Of a stretch of 64,000 nucleotides of DNA, positions 11,530-24,729 are shown one piece after another; the first letter of the stretch is position 1, and the number at the start of each line of letters is the position of its first letter. A model generated the notes under the pieces. It was not told where the DNA came from. It made no database searches and saw only the letters and a list, made by a program, of their open reading frames with translations. This stretch comes from Synanceia verrucosa (Eukaryota > Chordata > Actinopteri > Perciformes > Synanceiidae): positions 3,175,001 through 3,239,000 of the forward strand of contig CM056553.1 of NCBI GenBank assembly GCA_029721515.1. Direction: 5' to 3'. The position numbers and the translations under genes are program-made.

Positions 11530-12995
11530 ACATTAACAGCTGAATTAAATCCACATATTGCATGTAAATGTCCAAATTTATTTCAGTTCACAGTCGACTT
11601 AACATGCATTAAAGTAATAATCATCTTGTTTTCATAACCTCGCCTTATTTAACTTTTGCTGCTTCACTGACGGATCAATAAAGTTTAATGAACTACATTC
11701 CCTCTAAACTCTTTACATAACGTGCAGCTTTTTCAGAGTTTTCCTAAACAAACGGTGGAACTGTGGGAGTCGCTGCTGGCTGGTTGCAGCCTCACGATGC
11801 ATAGGTCAGCTCGTTTTCTATTCCAAGCGTTGCTATGCAACAACACGATGGAGCGCCTGAAGACCCAAAGTAAACAAGCTTTATTCTGTCTTTGCAATGA
11901 GAACTCTGAAAGCTTCGAGTGCTGTGTCATCTCCTGTTTGTTTGCCGGAGGGTGTGCGGTAAACACCTCAGGACGTCAGGAGAATTAGCTCTCGGGCTGA
12001 AAGTCTGTCGTTATTTGACGATGCTTTCAGAGTGAAAGCCGAAGTTCAAAACTTGAATTTCATACTCATACAGCAGGATGATAGTCACATCGCCTCGAAA
12101 ACTTATGTGCAAACATTTAATCTGAGGCAAAGGAGTCATTCAAACAAATCAAACTGAACGTTTTAATGGAGTAACTTTAACTTTCATCCATTTTTTAACA
12201 TTTCTTTTAAAGTGACAAGCTGATGCATAAACTACCACCTGTCTGCCTTTAAGCAACAACCAGAGAGAAGAGAGATCATTGAATGTGAAGCACTTCCTGA
12301 TTATTACTGTAAATGTGCACACGTGCAGTACAGTACATGAAATAAATGAAACGCAGGGACGAGTCTGTTTGAAGGCGTCATGAATACCCGCAGGTGTTAA
12401 TGAATGCATGCCATTGATGACAACAACAACACAGCCGCCGATTCTTTTGAAGCAACCGGAACGAGAGCGATCTCTATTCACGACCCGTTTCCCTGCAGAG
12501 AGGTCAGATGAGTCACAGAGCGGCTTTTTAGGCGGCAAAACACAGAATTCCTGCTTTAGATAGAAAACAGATGAGACACACAACATGGAGGAAGCTAACA
12601 TAGCTGATGAGCTGTGACTCCACAGTTATCTGCATGGTTTGTAGATGTTTCTAAGAATATCAATGAATCCTCACCGTCATAATAGCCGACAGGTAGACAG
12701 TAAGACAGATTGTCTTGGTCTCCACAGTAGCTGAGCAGATCTTTACCAGTCAAACTGAATTTGAAACCTGTCCACCTCCCTTCATTTTCATTCCCAAGGC
12801 ATCAAATGCTGGTTTTGTCACGGCTGTCAGCGTTCTCTGTGCCTTCAGTGTCAACAGAAAGCACACAGAGGAAAGTGGTGATGTAGTTTAAACTGGTGGG
12901 GTGAAGTGGACGGGTCCAACAATGAAGACTTCCATCCAGGAGACCAGGGTCTGTTAAGTTTAAATCAGGTTAACAAGTCTGTTTAATTCACAACT
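11530..12995. other. Intergenic, no gene recognised
   Basis: It contains the palindrome GTTGCTATGCAAC (11829-11841). The tail near 11670-11690 (GGATCAATAAAGTTTAATGA) resembles the 3' end of fish LINEs. A minus-strand frame at 12149-12601 (150 residues) shows no domain and no start or splice context I trust. Confidence 0.3.
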
Positions 12996-13407
12996 TTAAC
13001 TCATTGAGTGCCATTAATGTATTTATACATCAAAGTGTTTTTTTGGCAGCAGACACAAGAGGGCGCTCTCACACAGCCTGTGAGTAATTTTGGGGCTTCT
13101 GGGATTTGTAGTCAGAGCATAAAGAGACGGTATACACCACAGAGATCAAAGCAGGAAGTGGAGACGATCGAGATTAGAGAGTAAAACAAACAGAATCTGG
13201 ACAAAAAGTGGTGATTTTGGTGAAAGTGTCCTCTACTCTACCTCTGATAAAACAAGAATGGAACAAGGTAAAAACAAACATTTTTTTCATGATGAAATAG
13301 AGAGTCTCTTCTTTCATTTGAGCTATTCAGTGTTTTCAGAGACATAGTACAAAATATTCTGTGGGTCTTTAAATATGACTCAAAACGTTAGGCACTCAGA
13401 GAGTTAA
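12996..13407 (+). mobile_element. Family A MITE, copy 5, both TTAA ends present
   Basis: TTAA flanks lie at 12996-12999 and 13404-13407. The left terminus is CTCATTGAGTGCCATTAATG. The 5' core is complete. The last part is shortened: CAAAACG joins directly to TTAGGCACTCAGAGAG. Confidence 0.9.
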
Positions 13408-16400
13408 CCAGGTGTTTACTGCGACCAAAAGATGCTGCTGAGGGTCTGACAGAGCGTCAGTTTGTGTTTTTAAGTGTTTCTTTTGCAGTCTGATCTGTGA
13501 TGATAGATAAAGGGAACAAGGTTTGAGGTGGAGCTCCATCATTTCCTATGATAGTTTCTCAGTAACTCATGATGCAAAGAAAGTTCAACTTCCACAGATA
13601 CACTTCTGCATCCATCAGTTCCTGCTCCACTGACAGACTGAGGAAGTCCTTCTGTAAGGCTCTTCAACTCCTCCTCCCAGAGATTCACTTTTATCTCATA
13701 ATGTTGGCCCGATGCTGCTGATGTTACTGTCGCCCAAACTCCTGATACATACACATAACATAAAATCTCTGTATTTGCACTGTTTTAGTATGTATTTTAT
13801 GATTTTTGACTGTATATTTCCTCCTCTGCTGCTCTTTTATTCTGTATTTTTAATATTTACTGCTGGTTTCTTGAATATTTCTCCATAATATTTATCTATC
13901 AAGCAAACTCTCTCATTCACTCACACTGACAAAATAACAGCAGTCAGGTCAAGCAGGAAAAGCACACATGTGCCAGTAATGATCGCCAGGCATAATAATA
14001 TCATCAGATCCATCTGGATGTCATGTGACACAAAAAATAACTACAGGCCTGTGCCTAAACCTGCATCAGCTGATTTTGTCTGTTAGAGAGTATGAGTGTG
14101 TGTAGATTCACTGTGAATAAAAGACAACAAAACTAATCTCCTGTTTGATTGGTCTGAATGGCCACAGGTGCAAATGAATTGCTCTCAACTGGCGCCAACA
14201 ATGCTGCCTCAGTGTGAGCATCTGCCAATTATGACCCATTTCCTCCCCTGGTTGGCACGCCACCGCCACACTCAGCTTCCTGCATTTATCACGAGTCTGT
14301 TTATGAAAAGAGACGCAAGCCTTCCTGCTTCAAATTTCATTGAAGAAGAAAAGGAGCCCCGGGCAGATGAGGCAGAACTCATGAACTGAGTCAGCGAGGA
14401 TCGAGATAACGTCTGCATGTAAACGACAAATAAAACAGCAGAGAGCTCAAACCAGTGAGGCCTGATGGTGCATTCCTGCAGGACCAGCAGCATTTCAGAT
14501 AATTACTTTCAAGATCGATGTTCTTTAAAACGCAGCTGTCACTTAATCAGTACAAGAAAAGAAGACAAGGTATTGACCACCGCACGCTGAGCTCTTTGCA
14601 TACAGAGGTAGCAGGTGTCGACAGGAAGAGCCATGGATTAGGAGAGGACAGAGGCGTCGCTTCTTCTTTAATCACACATGAACGATGATGGGATCACTTA
14701 CAGGGGGAAAAAAGATAAATATTGTTGTTTAGTTATAAAAGCAATGGAAAGAAGGAGCAATGTGTAACATCAATGCAAGATCCATACTCATATTTACATT
14801 TATATGTTTTTTTACACTTATCTCTATGCTTATTTTTGTTTTTACATTCTAAGATTCATATACTTACTTTCATACTTATTTCTCATTTTATCCTTCTGCA
14901 CTGAAAAGAGAGAAGCTATAATTTCATTGTACGATGGTATGAAAATAAAGCGCTTTCTATTCTATCTGGTCACAGGCTTCAAGTGTATCAGCTCTACTGC
15001 TGGAGCCATACAAGCTAAATTTGTACTTATTTTAAAAAGCAGCAAGAACAGTTTGTGTTGTCATTAGATTCACAAAAGACACTAAATTTCAACACATAAA
15101 AATAAAATAACCACACAGTAAACTAACTGGCATCTTGCATTTTTCCTGTTTTAAATAAATGTTGCGGAAAAGCCTCACCTCAAGGATGCTACGAGCATGC
15201 AGCAGCTCTGTGCACCTTTACACCCAAATACATATTTATTCATCATATGTTTATATTTATTTATATTTTGAGCTTTTCTGTATTAATATTTAATTAATAA
15301 GTGCCAAATTAAATAGTTCAAGAACTTAACTTAAGCAGAATTGTTAGAATTAAGAGTAACCAAGACCTCCAAAAAACTTAAGCTGCAGAAAGTTCTGATT
15401 ATTATTATATGAAAAATATATCGTAGCGATGGGGTGCCTTATCTTTAAAAGTTAAGCTCAACAAACAGAAAATATGTGTGCAGTTATGTTAACATGAAGT
15501 TTCTTATTGTACTGTTGAGGAAAAGAACGTGCATTGTCTGGAGGAAAATAACAGAAACCTGTTAATCTTCTTGTAAATTAAGAGATCAAAGTTGTCAAAT
15601 AGAAAAAAAATTCCACACTGAGTGCATGTGTGTATTAATGTAGTGAACATGCTGAATTATATCCAGACTCATGATGAGATTAACAGTGTTTTTCTGTTCA
15701 ATCAGTGCAGGCTGATTGTTCTGATCGCTCTCACCTGTTAAAGCTCCTCACTTTGAGTTAAAAGCTCCTGATCGTCCTTCTCTCTCCTCACTGACTCTGC
15801 TTCCCTGCAGAGACGTTTTACAGTTTTCTCTCCACATCCTGCTCGTGTTAAAGCTGAGAGTAAAGCAGAGGAACATCAGGCTGTCTCTGTGTGATCAAAC
15901 TGTTGCACAAGAACAGTCAGAAGCTGTCGTTTCACACAATATTTCTTTTTTTAGACATTCACACCTGGGAACTAATATGCTCTGATCAAATCCAACCTCA
16001 CACATTGACTCGTTCAGAGAGCTCGGCTCAGGTATTTTTTTTATAGAAGCTTAATTTTGGCAGAAATAAAGGTCTCAGCACTTGAAAACAGAAATGTTAT
16101 CATGGCGGCTCTTGAGATGACTGCTGTGGTTAACTTTAAGTTTAACTGAGCATCTTTGTATCTTCCAGGAAACAGTTTTCTTTGTTTTCAGCCCCGCATT
16201 GTGTGTTGTCATTAACGTGTTTCACTTGTTTAAAGTTCATTTCACACAAATCAGAATCAACTCATTTTCGTAGTTCACAATTTATAAATTTGAAATCAGT
16301 TCACTCAAAAAAATACCTAGTTCACCTTCATGTTCTCCATTTTCCTTCTCTCTCCAGCCCCTAGTTACAGAATCACAGATTTAGTTCAAAAGAAATTTTA

Positions 16401-16647
16401 AAAAATGTCCTTAGCAAAATGTTGCAAAATAAAACAGCTTTTAAGAGGAAAAACAGTTTAGTAACACAAGTTATTCATTTAATGATACAAATATAGATTT
16501 CTGTGAATTAAATAGCAGACACTGATAAAGGTAAAGCCCATCAAAACTGTCCTAAATCTGCTAAAAGAACTGAGACAGTAAATTTGATGTTGACCAGTGT
16601 AATTATAGCATGGAAATGAAACTTGCCTTTTACTTCATTTTTATTCA
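13408..16647. other. Intergenic, no gene recognised
   Basis: Mostly AT-rich. The segment at about 14770-14970 ends TTTCATTGTACGATGGTATG then AAAATAAAGCGCTTTCTATT. That is the texture of a fish LINE 3' tail in plus orientation, without coding sequence. A balanced-composition stretch at 14155-14390 could be regulatory. No exon is recognised. Confidence 0.3.
14770..14975 (+). repeat. Probable LINE 3' tail remnant
   Basis: Repeated TTACTTATTT-like motifs are followed by GCACTG, TTTCATTGTA and AATAAAGCGCTTTCTATTCT, a layout common at 3' ends of fish non-LTR retrotransposons. No reverse transcriptase sequence is present. Confidence 0.35.
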
Positions 16648-17083
16648 CTAACTCACTGAGTACCAGCTGTTTTATAAAACAGGAAGTGCCTTGTTCCAAT
16701 GTTTTTGACCAATTTTCAGTCATATTTCAAGACCCACAGAATATTTTGTACTATGACTCTGTAAACACTGAATAGCTCAAATGAAAGAAGAGACTCTCTA
16801 TTTCATCATGAAAAAATGTTTGTTTTTACCTTGGTCCATTCTTGTTTTATCAGAGGTAGAGTAGAGGACACTTTCAACAAAATCACCACTTTTTGTCCAG
16901 ATTCTGTTTGTTTTGCTCTCTAATCTCGATCGTCTCCATTTCCTGTTTTGATCTCTGTGGTGTATACTGTCTCTTTATGTCCTGACTACATCTCCCAGAA
17001 GCCCCAATATTACTCACAGGCTGTGTGACAGCGACAGCGCCCTCTTGTGCCTGTTGCTGAAAAAAACACTTTGACATATATAT

Positions 17084-17139
<56 letters not shown>

Positions 17140-17165
17140 TACGACAATGGCACTCATAGAGTTAA
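16648..17165 (-). mobile_element. Family A MITE, copy 6, with expanded TA tract
   Basis: The minus-oriented copy begins with degraded CTAACTCACTGAGTACCAGC and ends GGCACTCATAGAGTTAA (TTAA 17162-17165). The core is complete. Where other copies carry a short ACGTATATATACGT palindrome, this copy has a (TA)n tract followed by (GA)n (17094-17139). A 64-residue frame (17077-16883) lies inside. Confidence 0.9.
17094..17139. repeat. (TA)n-(GA)n microsatellite inside family A copy 6
   Basis: About 16 TA units are followed by about 7 GA units, at the position of the element's subterminal palindrome. Confidence 0.95.
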
Positions 17166-18354
17166 TCATCTAATTATTTGTTAGGGTTAACTGTCTCTCA
17201 TTTGGCCTCTCCACCAGCTCAATGGGAGAATTGAACCAACAACCTTTGGGAATAGTCAGAATCTTCCTCTTAACCTCAACAGGAGGTGCTCTGACTTTTT
17301 GTGAATCCTAACAGGAAATTGCTTCACTTTTCGGTGCACCTGGGTGATTAAAAAGCAGCTTGGATGTTGCTGATCTGAGGCCTTTGATAGAGTAAACAAT
17401 CCTGTCTGTTATGGCTTCTTGTTCTACCCGTCATGGAAGAGGAGGGTCTAGATCCCTGCATTCAAAATCACAGGTTTCCCTTGTTTTCTCCTCCACTTCA
17501 GCTCAGACTGTTCGTTCGTCTCGCTCTCTAAATTGCAGTGCGGAGAAAATTGCTTCAACTGTTTTCCAAGGAAACCATTTGATCACAATCTTGACTCGAT
17601 GTGCCACAAAGACCAGAGTAATAGACCTGAGGCCGCTCACCCACAAGATCCCAATCATTATCTTTGTATGAGTAACAAGTCATTCTTTACTTGAAACTGA
17701 ACATTTAACATGCCGAGCACGCACGTTTTTACCCTGGATAAACAGGGTCCTCCAGCTGGTAAATAACCCCAGGAAACAGCATTGTGATCATCAAGACCAA
17801 ATGTGTCAATAATTAAATATATTTAACACAATAGAAGAGCTGTAAATAAAACAGGAATCTGTCTGAGATCATAAAACTTTGAGTATGAGAGCAGAAATAA
17901 CTGTTCAAGTGGGACATTCAAGTCAAATAAAAGCAGTGAAGAGAAATGAAAATGGAAAATAAATCCACACTAACAGACCAGAGGAGCTGCTGTATCCATG
18001 AAGAGAGACCATCTGAAGCTTAGACCTGAAAGTCTTAAAGTTATTTTAAGGGTTCAGATTCAGAGCCGGACTTGGCTTTTATATTTAAGACTTTTAGATT
18101 TCAGAAAGGCTGTAATGAATCGTGGCTGGTCAGGACCACCTGATCGTATATTATACAGTTGAGAGAGGCGTATTTACTTTATGATGAAGATAGGACACAC
18201 AGATATTTCAACAGAATTTTTTTTTTTTTTTTATTGAATTTGGCTGAAAAATTAAACAAAATACCATAAACTAAAATTGACCTTCAGTTTTTAGTGAAAA
18301 ACTAACTAAAGCAATATTTCAAAACGGTTACATGTAATATTGTACACAAGCCCT

Positions 18355-18365
<11 letters not shown>
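17166..18365. other. Intergenic, no gene recognised
   Basis: The segment near 17210-17265, read on the minus strand, contains TTGTTGGTTCAATTCTCCCA, weakly like a tRNA B-box of a SINE; I could not define a full element. A frame at 17411-17671 has no recognisable domain. Confidence 0.3.

Positions 18366-18413
<48 letters not shown>
18366..18413. repeat. (AT)n microsatellite
   Basis: About 23 uninterrupted AT units in an A/T-rich neighbourhood. Confidence 0.97.
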
Positions 18414-18417
<4 letters not shown>

Positions 18418-19322
18418 TGATTTAAAAAAACATTTTGGGCTGAATGATGATGTTGAAGTCTGAATTTTATTTTTATATATATTTTATATAATGTAAATGG
18501 TGTGTTGATTAATTTTTTATTTTTTTTTTTAATTTCATTTAAAAGACAATGGGTTTGAAAAATGTCCCTGTAAGTGTAGCCCATTATTTTAAATTTAAAG
18601 CATTTTGGATAATCTACATGTCTTGGTTATTATTTCCTCCTCAGACTGATTTTACAACAGAATGAAGGAAAAGAAATGATTTAAAGCAAGTGCTTGGAAT
18701 CTTGGGAGACTCCTTAAACTCTTATCTCTGAACTGCATGAAAAGCTAATGAGTTGACTCCTGTTAAAGACACATTCAGGATATAATAACACAGAGATGAA
18801 CGTGTTTTAATCAACTAATCATCATATAAAAGTTCATAAGTGCAGAAAAAAGCAGCGTTCCTGAATCAGTCGAGATAAGTGGAAGCTGATCGATGAAAAG
18901 GTCTTAAAGTCCACAGTCAATAGAGGAAGTAGAGGAGCTGCTTCTTTTCATTGATGTCTTCCACTATGTGTTCACTGGTGGGAAACAGGAAGCTTCTGTT
19001 CTCCCAAGAATTTGCTGGAATAATGTGAAGAATAAGGTGGTGGAACAGTTGCAAGACTCTTTGTCTACTTTGGTCTCGACCTGCTCTGGCTGCAGGTGTA
19101 GGTGTTAATGTAGGAGGTTTTATTTATAATATGCTCGGTCCAAACTTGAGTTGGCTGGTGTGAAGCCAGCGGCAGGGATTTATCTTTGTTCTGGTGTGGT
19201 GCAGAGGGTGCGTTAGTCTCCAGGGAGGTTTTAATGTTTACATAGATTCACACCACACTTTACTTCTCATGAGCGACTCTGTGATGCTGCTAATTGCTGC
19301 GGCGATGCATGTGCCCTCCATG

Positions 19323-19325
<3 letters not shown>

Positions 19326-19365
<40 letters not shown>
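19326..19365. repeat. (GT)n microsatellite
   Basis: About 19 GT units, followed by GGGGCGGATGC and, at 19383, an X-box-like GTTGCCATGGGGAC. Confidence 0.97.
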
Positions 19366-19367
<2 letters not shown>

Positions 19368-19499
19368 GCGGATGCTGGCAGCTGTTGCCATGGGGACAGT
19401 TAACACCAGGGCTTTGGGAGATGCTCCTCTGAGTGTCATTACTCCCAGTTCATGACTGTTGACACCATCTGTAGTCTTAAATCCAGTTTTCCAAGTTTT

Positions 19500-19740
19500 T
19501 AAATCACCATCTCACTCACACACACACACAGTCGTGTATTACTCAGGTTATGGGGACTTTACATTCATTTACATTAATTTCCTAGACACTTACCCTGACA
19601 CTAACTTGCATATTCCTAATCCTAACCAAAATATAACTTTACACTAACATTAAAACATCTCCAGGTCTTCACTCTAAAATGTAACAGTTGACATTATGGG
19701 GACATGCATTTTTGTCCCCAATGTGAGTTTGTAAACAGAT
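19500..19740. repeat. Possible dispersed repeat with GGGGAC ends
   Basis: Facing segments TTATGGGGACTTTACATTCA and ACATTATGGGGACATGCATT/TTTTGTCCCC surround a stretch rich in ACTAAC/CTAACC motifs next to a short CA tract. I recall similar modules beside fish microsatellites. No superfamily is assigned. Confidence 0.35.
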
Positions 19741-20469
19741 TGATATGCCCACACACAGCTCTTTCTTTTTGTTGCTAAAATAAGAGTAATTGAATGTCTG
19801 TATTCATTGGCATGTGTGTCTTGTCTTGTAAGACGTATTGTTGTTTCACAAATTCATTTGCGGCTTCCATCTGTTCTGTTGCTCCACACCCTGCAAATCA
19901 AAGCAGGTGATGTGTTTTATTTCAACGAAATTAAATCATAAATCATAAAAGTTATGGAAAACTGCCAGAACAAACACCAGTAGAGACATGTGTCTTTCTA
20001 CCAGCTGCCATACTGTTGAGCTCCAGTGGGCTGTTACTTTTCCAAAATGGCAAATCCATAACTGTGGAGTTATGACTTGAAGGACATAACTATAAAAGCA
20101 CATAAAAAATATATTGTTTTTAATTAAGAATGCCATATGACCTACCCACAGCTCAGGAACTCTCGGTACAGAAGCATCCCTGTGTTCAGTCTTCATCTTC
20201 AAAGACTTCAAACTGAAATATACTGTCTGAAAATACAAACACTGAAGGGTAAATTTCCACAAAAGGCTTTAAAACAGGGTTTTTGTAGAACAAAATAACA
20301 TCTTTTCATGCTTCAGTTGAGCTGAATTTAGAGAGGATGCATGTAGCTTTACAGCCTCAGCTTTTTAGCAACCCAATAAAAATAGAGATATTGATTTATG
20401 AAAAACATGCTAAATTTAAAAAAATATTCCCTTTGGCATCCAAAACAGTCTTCCTCCTTCAGCTGTGTA

Positions 20470-20915
20470 GAAGCTAATAATGTAATACTGGCCGATAACG
20501 TAAAAAAAAATGCCCTTTTTTTTTAAAAATGTAATAGGCCAATAATGATATTGGTATTTTATTACTTTATAGGCTCAGTCACTACATTTGCATTTTTTTT
20601 TATTTTTTTTTTTTTTAACCAGGCCAATATCATAATAACCAGCCAATAACACAATAAATTATTACATATTTATACAGGATATAATTAAAATGTAAAAAAG
20701 TCAATCAGAAATTTGTACTTAACCAGTAAAAGGCAGTTACTGAAATGTAAATGATTTGTTTTGTCTTAACTTAAAAGGCATCTCAAGATAAGTAAGTAAT
20801 AAATTATTATGTTATTGGCCAAAAGTTATTATGTTATTGGTTCAGGACTTTTATTACGTTATTGGCCAATTACATTTTAAAAATAGCAAATTTTATTATA
20901 TTATTGGCTTCAACA
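20470..20915. repeat. Palindromic array of CCAAT/ATTGG units
   Basis: The left half carries CCAAT-type units (GGCCAATAATG, GGCCAATATCATAATAACC, AGCCAATAACACAATAAATT). The right half carries the inverse (TTATTATGTTATTGGCC, TTATTATGTTATTGG, TTATTACGTTATTGGCC, TTATTATATTATTGGC). The whole is an imperfect inverted repeat of short tandem units, probably a satellite-like MITE. No coding capacity. Confidence 0.6.
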
Positions 20916-23900
20916 AGCTGAAATATCTTTTTGTGTGTCCTGGTTGATGAAATATTGACTTTTCCTCTCTGCCCTGTGTCACACAGAGCACCAATACCCT
21001 GAAGCAGAAATATTACAGAATCCATAAAGGGACAGAATTAATAGAAATGAATAAGAAAAAAAATGAACTTGGAGAAATGACTCTTTAACCTGCTCAAACT
21101 CTGAGGGTTAAATTAACTCTCTGTGACGTTCAAACCACCTTCAGAGTTGGACATCCTGACGACGTTCAGCACTGAGCTGGTTCACAGCAGCGATGCTAAA
21201 TGCAGATGGCAGCCTTTGATTTTTCAGCGGAGACGGACGGGAGGCTGCTGTCAAACCAGCAGCTCTGAGGATATCATGCAGCTCAGGGCTGCTCTCGCTG
21301 TCATTCCACCACGGCTGTTAAAACACATCAAGAGGCTCTTTCAAAACGCTGTGACACTTGCTGATCCCTCCACTTACCTCCTGCCACAGCAGCAAACCAC
21401 GTCCATCGGGTGGCCCGGTATACTGGGGAAATCCAGGTCATCCACGGTGACGGCTCAGACTCCCCTGATCTGCTGCTGTAAACCCACAGCTGTCAGCAGG
21501 CTCACAGCATGTGGAGGAGGCCGTTTAAGGACAGTTGTACCAATTAGGATCACACTAAAAATATGCACTTGTCTGCAAGGAAAAGTCCGGACTGGTGATC
21601 CCAAGAGGAAGCTAAAACTAGCGCAGTGGTAGAGGAGGAGTTTCCAGTGCTTTCATTAAATAGAAGTACAGCAGAAGTCCTGTTAGTAAGGAAAAAGTAC
21701 AGACTGGTGTTTGCAGCAAAGTGTGTTTAGGTAGGAATAGAAAGAGCAGGCTAGTTATCATGGAGGCCTGATGTGTTCATGTGCAGATAGTGCAGGATCA
21801 CCTGGCTCCTGTTGGGTTTAAAGCAGTGGCAATGACTGGAAAAGTAGCTTTAAACATCATATAGATGTAGAGCAGTGAAGCCCAATAATTCTCTGGAATG
21901 AAGAGTAGAAATATATAAATTTGCACCAGATATTCAACTAAAACACCCAAAACTCAACTTAACCCTTAACACCTGAGCCTTTTTACCCAGAAGATTTGGA
22001 AATTAGAATATCTGGTAATTATTTCCAATTTACTGTATGTAATAAGAGTGTGATAACTGTTTAAAAAGACAAAAAAAAACATTAAATAGAATTTGATTTG
22101 TTTCATTTGGGAATAAACAATTTAATTGAATATGAACAACAGATTTTTGCATTTTCAAGATGAAATTTGAAGTATGAAAAGTACGTACGATACATTTTTG
22201 TGTCTTTGTCTTTGAAAAAAAATGCAAAAATCTGTAATAAAATGAAAACTACATACAGGTTGTTTTTTTTTTTAAAGAGGCTGCTTCGCTGCTTTCCAGG
22301 AGAGACATTAGTGAAATTACCGTAATAACACCATATTGTTGGTAAAGTGCAAGGTAAATCTCAGCTTTCAGAAACCGTTGGATTTTTTACGAAACCATAA
22401 ATATGGTAATGCAAAATGCACGTGTGATGTGCTGCACACATTCAGTGTTACAGGGTTAAAGTATGAAACTGCTCACAAACTTGTGTTAGTTTGTTCCTCA
22501 ATAGTTCTTACTAAAAGATTAAATCTTTATATGGTTTTATTCCATTTTTCAAAAATAGGACATTTTCCCAAAAGCACTGCAGCTTTCAGCAAACACTCAA
22601 ACTGGAGGAAATAATGCATTTTTAGCAGCAGTGGATTAACATGTATTTAATGCTCTACTGAATTTGATGGCAGGGTGGCATCACCCAGTGCAACAGTGTG
22701 GCTCCCTGATGTCTTGTTAACAGATTTTTTTTTTTTTTTAATAACATTAATAAAGCTCTGTGGTGCAGAAGAAGATGATTTATCAGACTTTGGATTCAAA
22801 CACAACACAAAAATCTAGCCACAGGTGAATAAATGTACTCAGGATAACAATAACTGATCCTGTTTAAGATCTTATTTCCTGTTGCATTTATGTCCACAAT
22901 CCCTTGAACACTTGTCTGTAATCTCTTTATTTTTACTATTCCACACATTTCTCTTTGCTAAATTGATAAATGGTATTTCTTGTAAAATACTGGATAGTTT
23001 ACATCTTCAAGCTTCTAAGACATATTCAAAACTAGTGGTGTAGTCGAAGTGATACGCAGGTATACGCCGAATACACACGAGAAAACATTGCAAATTACCG
23101 TACAACCACTACAACTGTGCAAAGATACTTATGGGGGCCATGATTGACAAGAGCCCAGAGAGGCCCCTGATATAATTATAATACTGACAATATGTCAATC
23201 AGTTAGAAAGTCACAGTGTATTGGTAACACTAAAATGTATTGTTTTGGAAACATTTCTCAAGCACCCTCCCCCCTCTATTTAGTAAAATGGTTCAGTCCA
23301 GCTGCTCCATCAGACAGCCTGCAGAGAGCTAACTTTTCACAGAGAGAGTGGAGGAGGAGACGACAGGATGTCAAAAAAGTCAGGAAGTTAAAAAATAAAA
23401 GTAAAAAGGTTCAGACAGGAGAAAGAAGTGAAGGGTCGACAGTTTGTCACCAGTTCTTTCATCAGGAAGGAGGGTCTGTTAGTGGTGAATGGAAATGTGA
23501 TGGAAAGTTCTGGAACATTAGCCTGTTAGCTATTCCTAGCTTTGTCCATACTTTATGAGCTAGCTCACTTTTCTCTCCATATTAGCTCATATTTCTGACG
23601 AAAACTCTGGATTTATTCATTCAGTGTTTCCTCTGCCAAGTAACTGTCATGTTGTTCTTTTCACTAATGTGGGAATTATAGTCAAAAATATCACTAAAAT
23701 ACATAGTTTGATGTAAAACAGTGTCAAAAATTTCACTGAGGGGGACCAGTAACATGGGGCTAAAATCACTGCATACTTTATGCAGTATAGCCACTAGAAT
23801 AAACCAGACTACACCACTGTTCAAAACAATATGAGCAACTTATCATGAATGGTCAGAAATAGAGGTATTATTATTTTAATGCTTGGAAGGCCTTTTCATG

Positions 23901-24729
23901 AGTATGACCCTCCTCTGCAGGCGCTAAAACACCAGCGATGGAGAACAAAAGACAGAGCCAGGCTCCACATCATGTTCTTGGTTAATGAGTCAATAAGATG
24001 GTTTTCCTCTTCTCATTTCACACGTGTGAGCTCTCCGCCCACAGACACTGACTGAAATAGCTGCCATCTAATGGTCCTGAGAAAACAAACTGTTGTCTTC
24101 TGAGAGTCGTCTCTCCTCCGAATAATCTGGAGAGCCTGTTGATACAAAATGAAGTCATGTATTTATAAATGAATAATTAAGTGGTGAATATCATTGCAGG
24201 CTTGTTGCTCAGGATTTCATGATCCTGTGTCCATCATCAGTCCGTTCATTTTTTTTTCTCCAGCTGGAATCAGCTCCATGTATCAAAACCTGATGACAGC
24301 CGTGAAGCAGCCGCAACGTCACGCTTGATTCCACTTATGAGTGAATATTCCAGTATTTTAATCTGCCTGCAGTAAGAGAAGAGGCAGCTTCAACCGCTTC
24401 AGACGTCACAGAAAAACAGCGACAGGCTTCAGTGCTCCAAAACATGATGCTCACACAAATACAGGGTTTCTTTAGATTACCCCACAAATTAAATAAAATA
24501 CTATGAAAGACTGGAGACCTTTCAAGACTTTTGTTTCCAAACGCACAACTGATCAGTTTTTCCATGAACAAACCATGTCATTTTCAGCCAAGCTAGCACC
24601 TAACTTTAACAGACACCTTGTTTTTCAGTCGTTCTTGTGTGGTTATTCAGAGAAGAAGAATTACTGTATTGATCCCACACTGCAGATTGCACTCTGTTTT
24701 GGGCCAGTTGTAAATGTTTTGGGCCAGTT
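20916..24729. other. Intergenic, no gene recognised
   Basis: Apart from the exon-like segment at 21.4 kb I see no supported coding sequence. The frames at 21123-21632 and 23235-23558 lack domains. The stretch 22000-22600 is AT-rich. Confidence 0.3.
21375..21505 (-). other. Exon-like segment, unidentified
   Basis: On the minus strand a strong donor, GGAG|GTAAGTGG, lies at about 21375/21374. One frame upstream of it stays open for at least 35 codons to a possible acceptor near 21485-21500 (TTTACAG or CTGACAG). The protein is not recognised and the composition is unremarkable. It may be a non-coding RNA exon or chance. The plus-strand frame over 21123-21632 is also unrecognised. Confidence 0.15.

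Noticed and set aside
12149..12601. Minus-strand frame of 150 residues
   Set aside because: No domain or splice-site support; treated as chance.
21123..21632. Longest plus-strand frame (169 residues)
   Set aside because: No recognisable domain, poor start context, and composition like a chance frame in balanced sequence. The opposite strand has the better exon signals.
23235..23558. Basic plus-strand frame (107 residues)
   Set aside because: The Arg/Lys-rich stretch comes from simple AG-rich sequence. No domain and no gene context.
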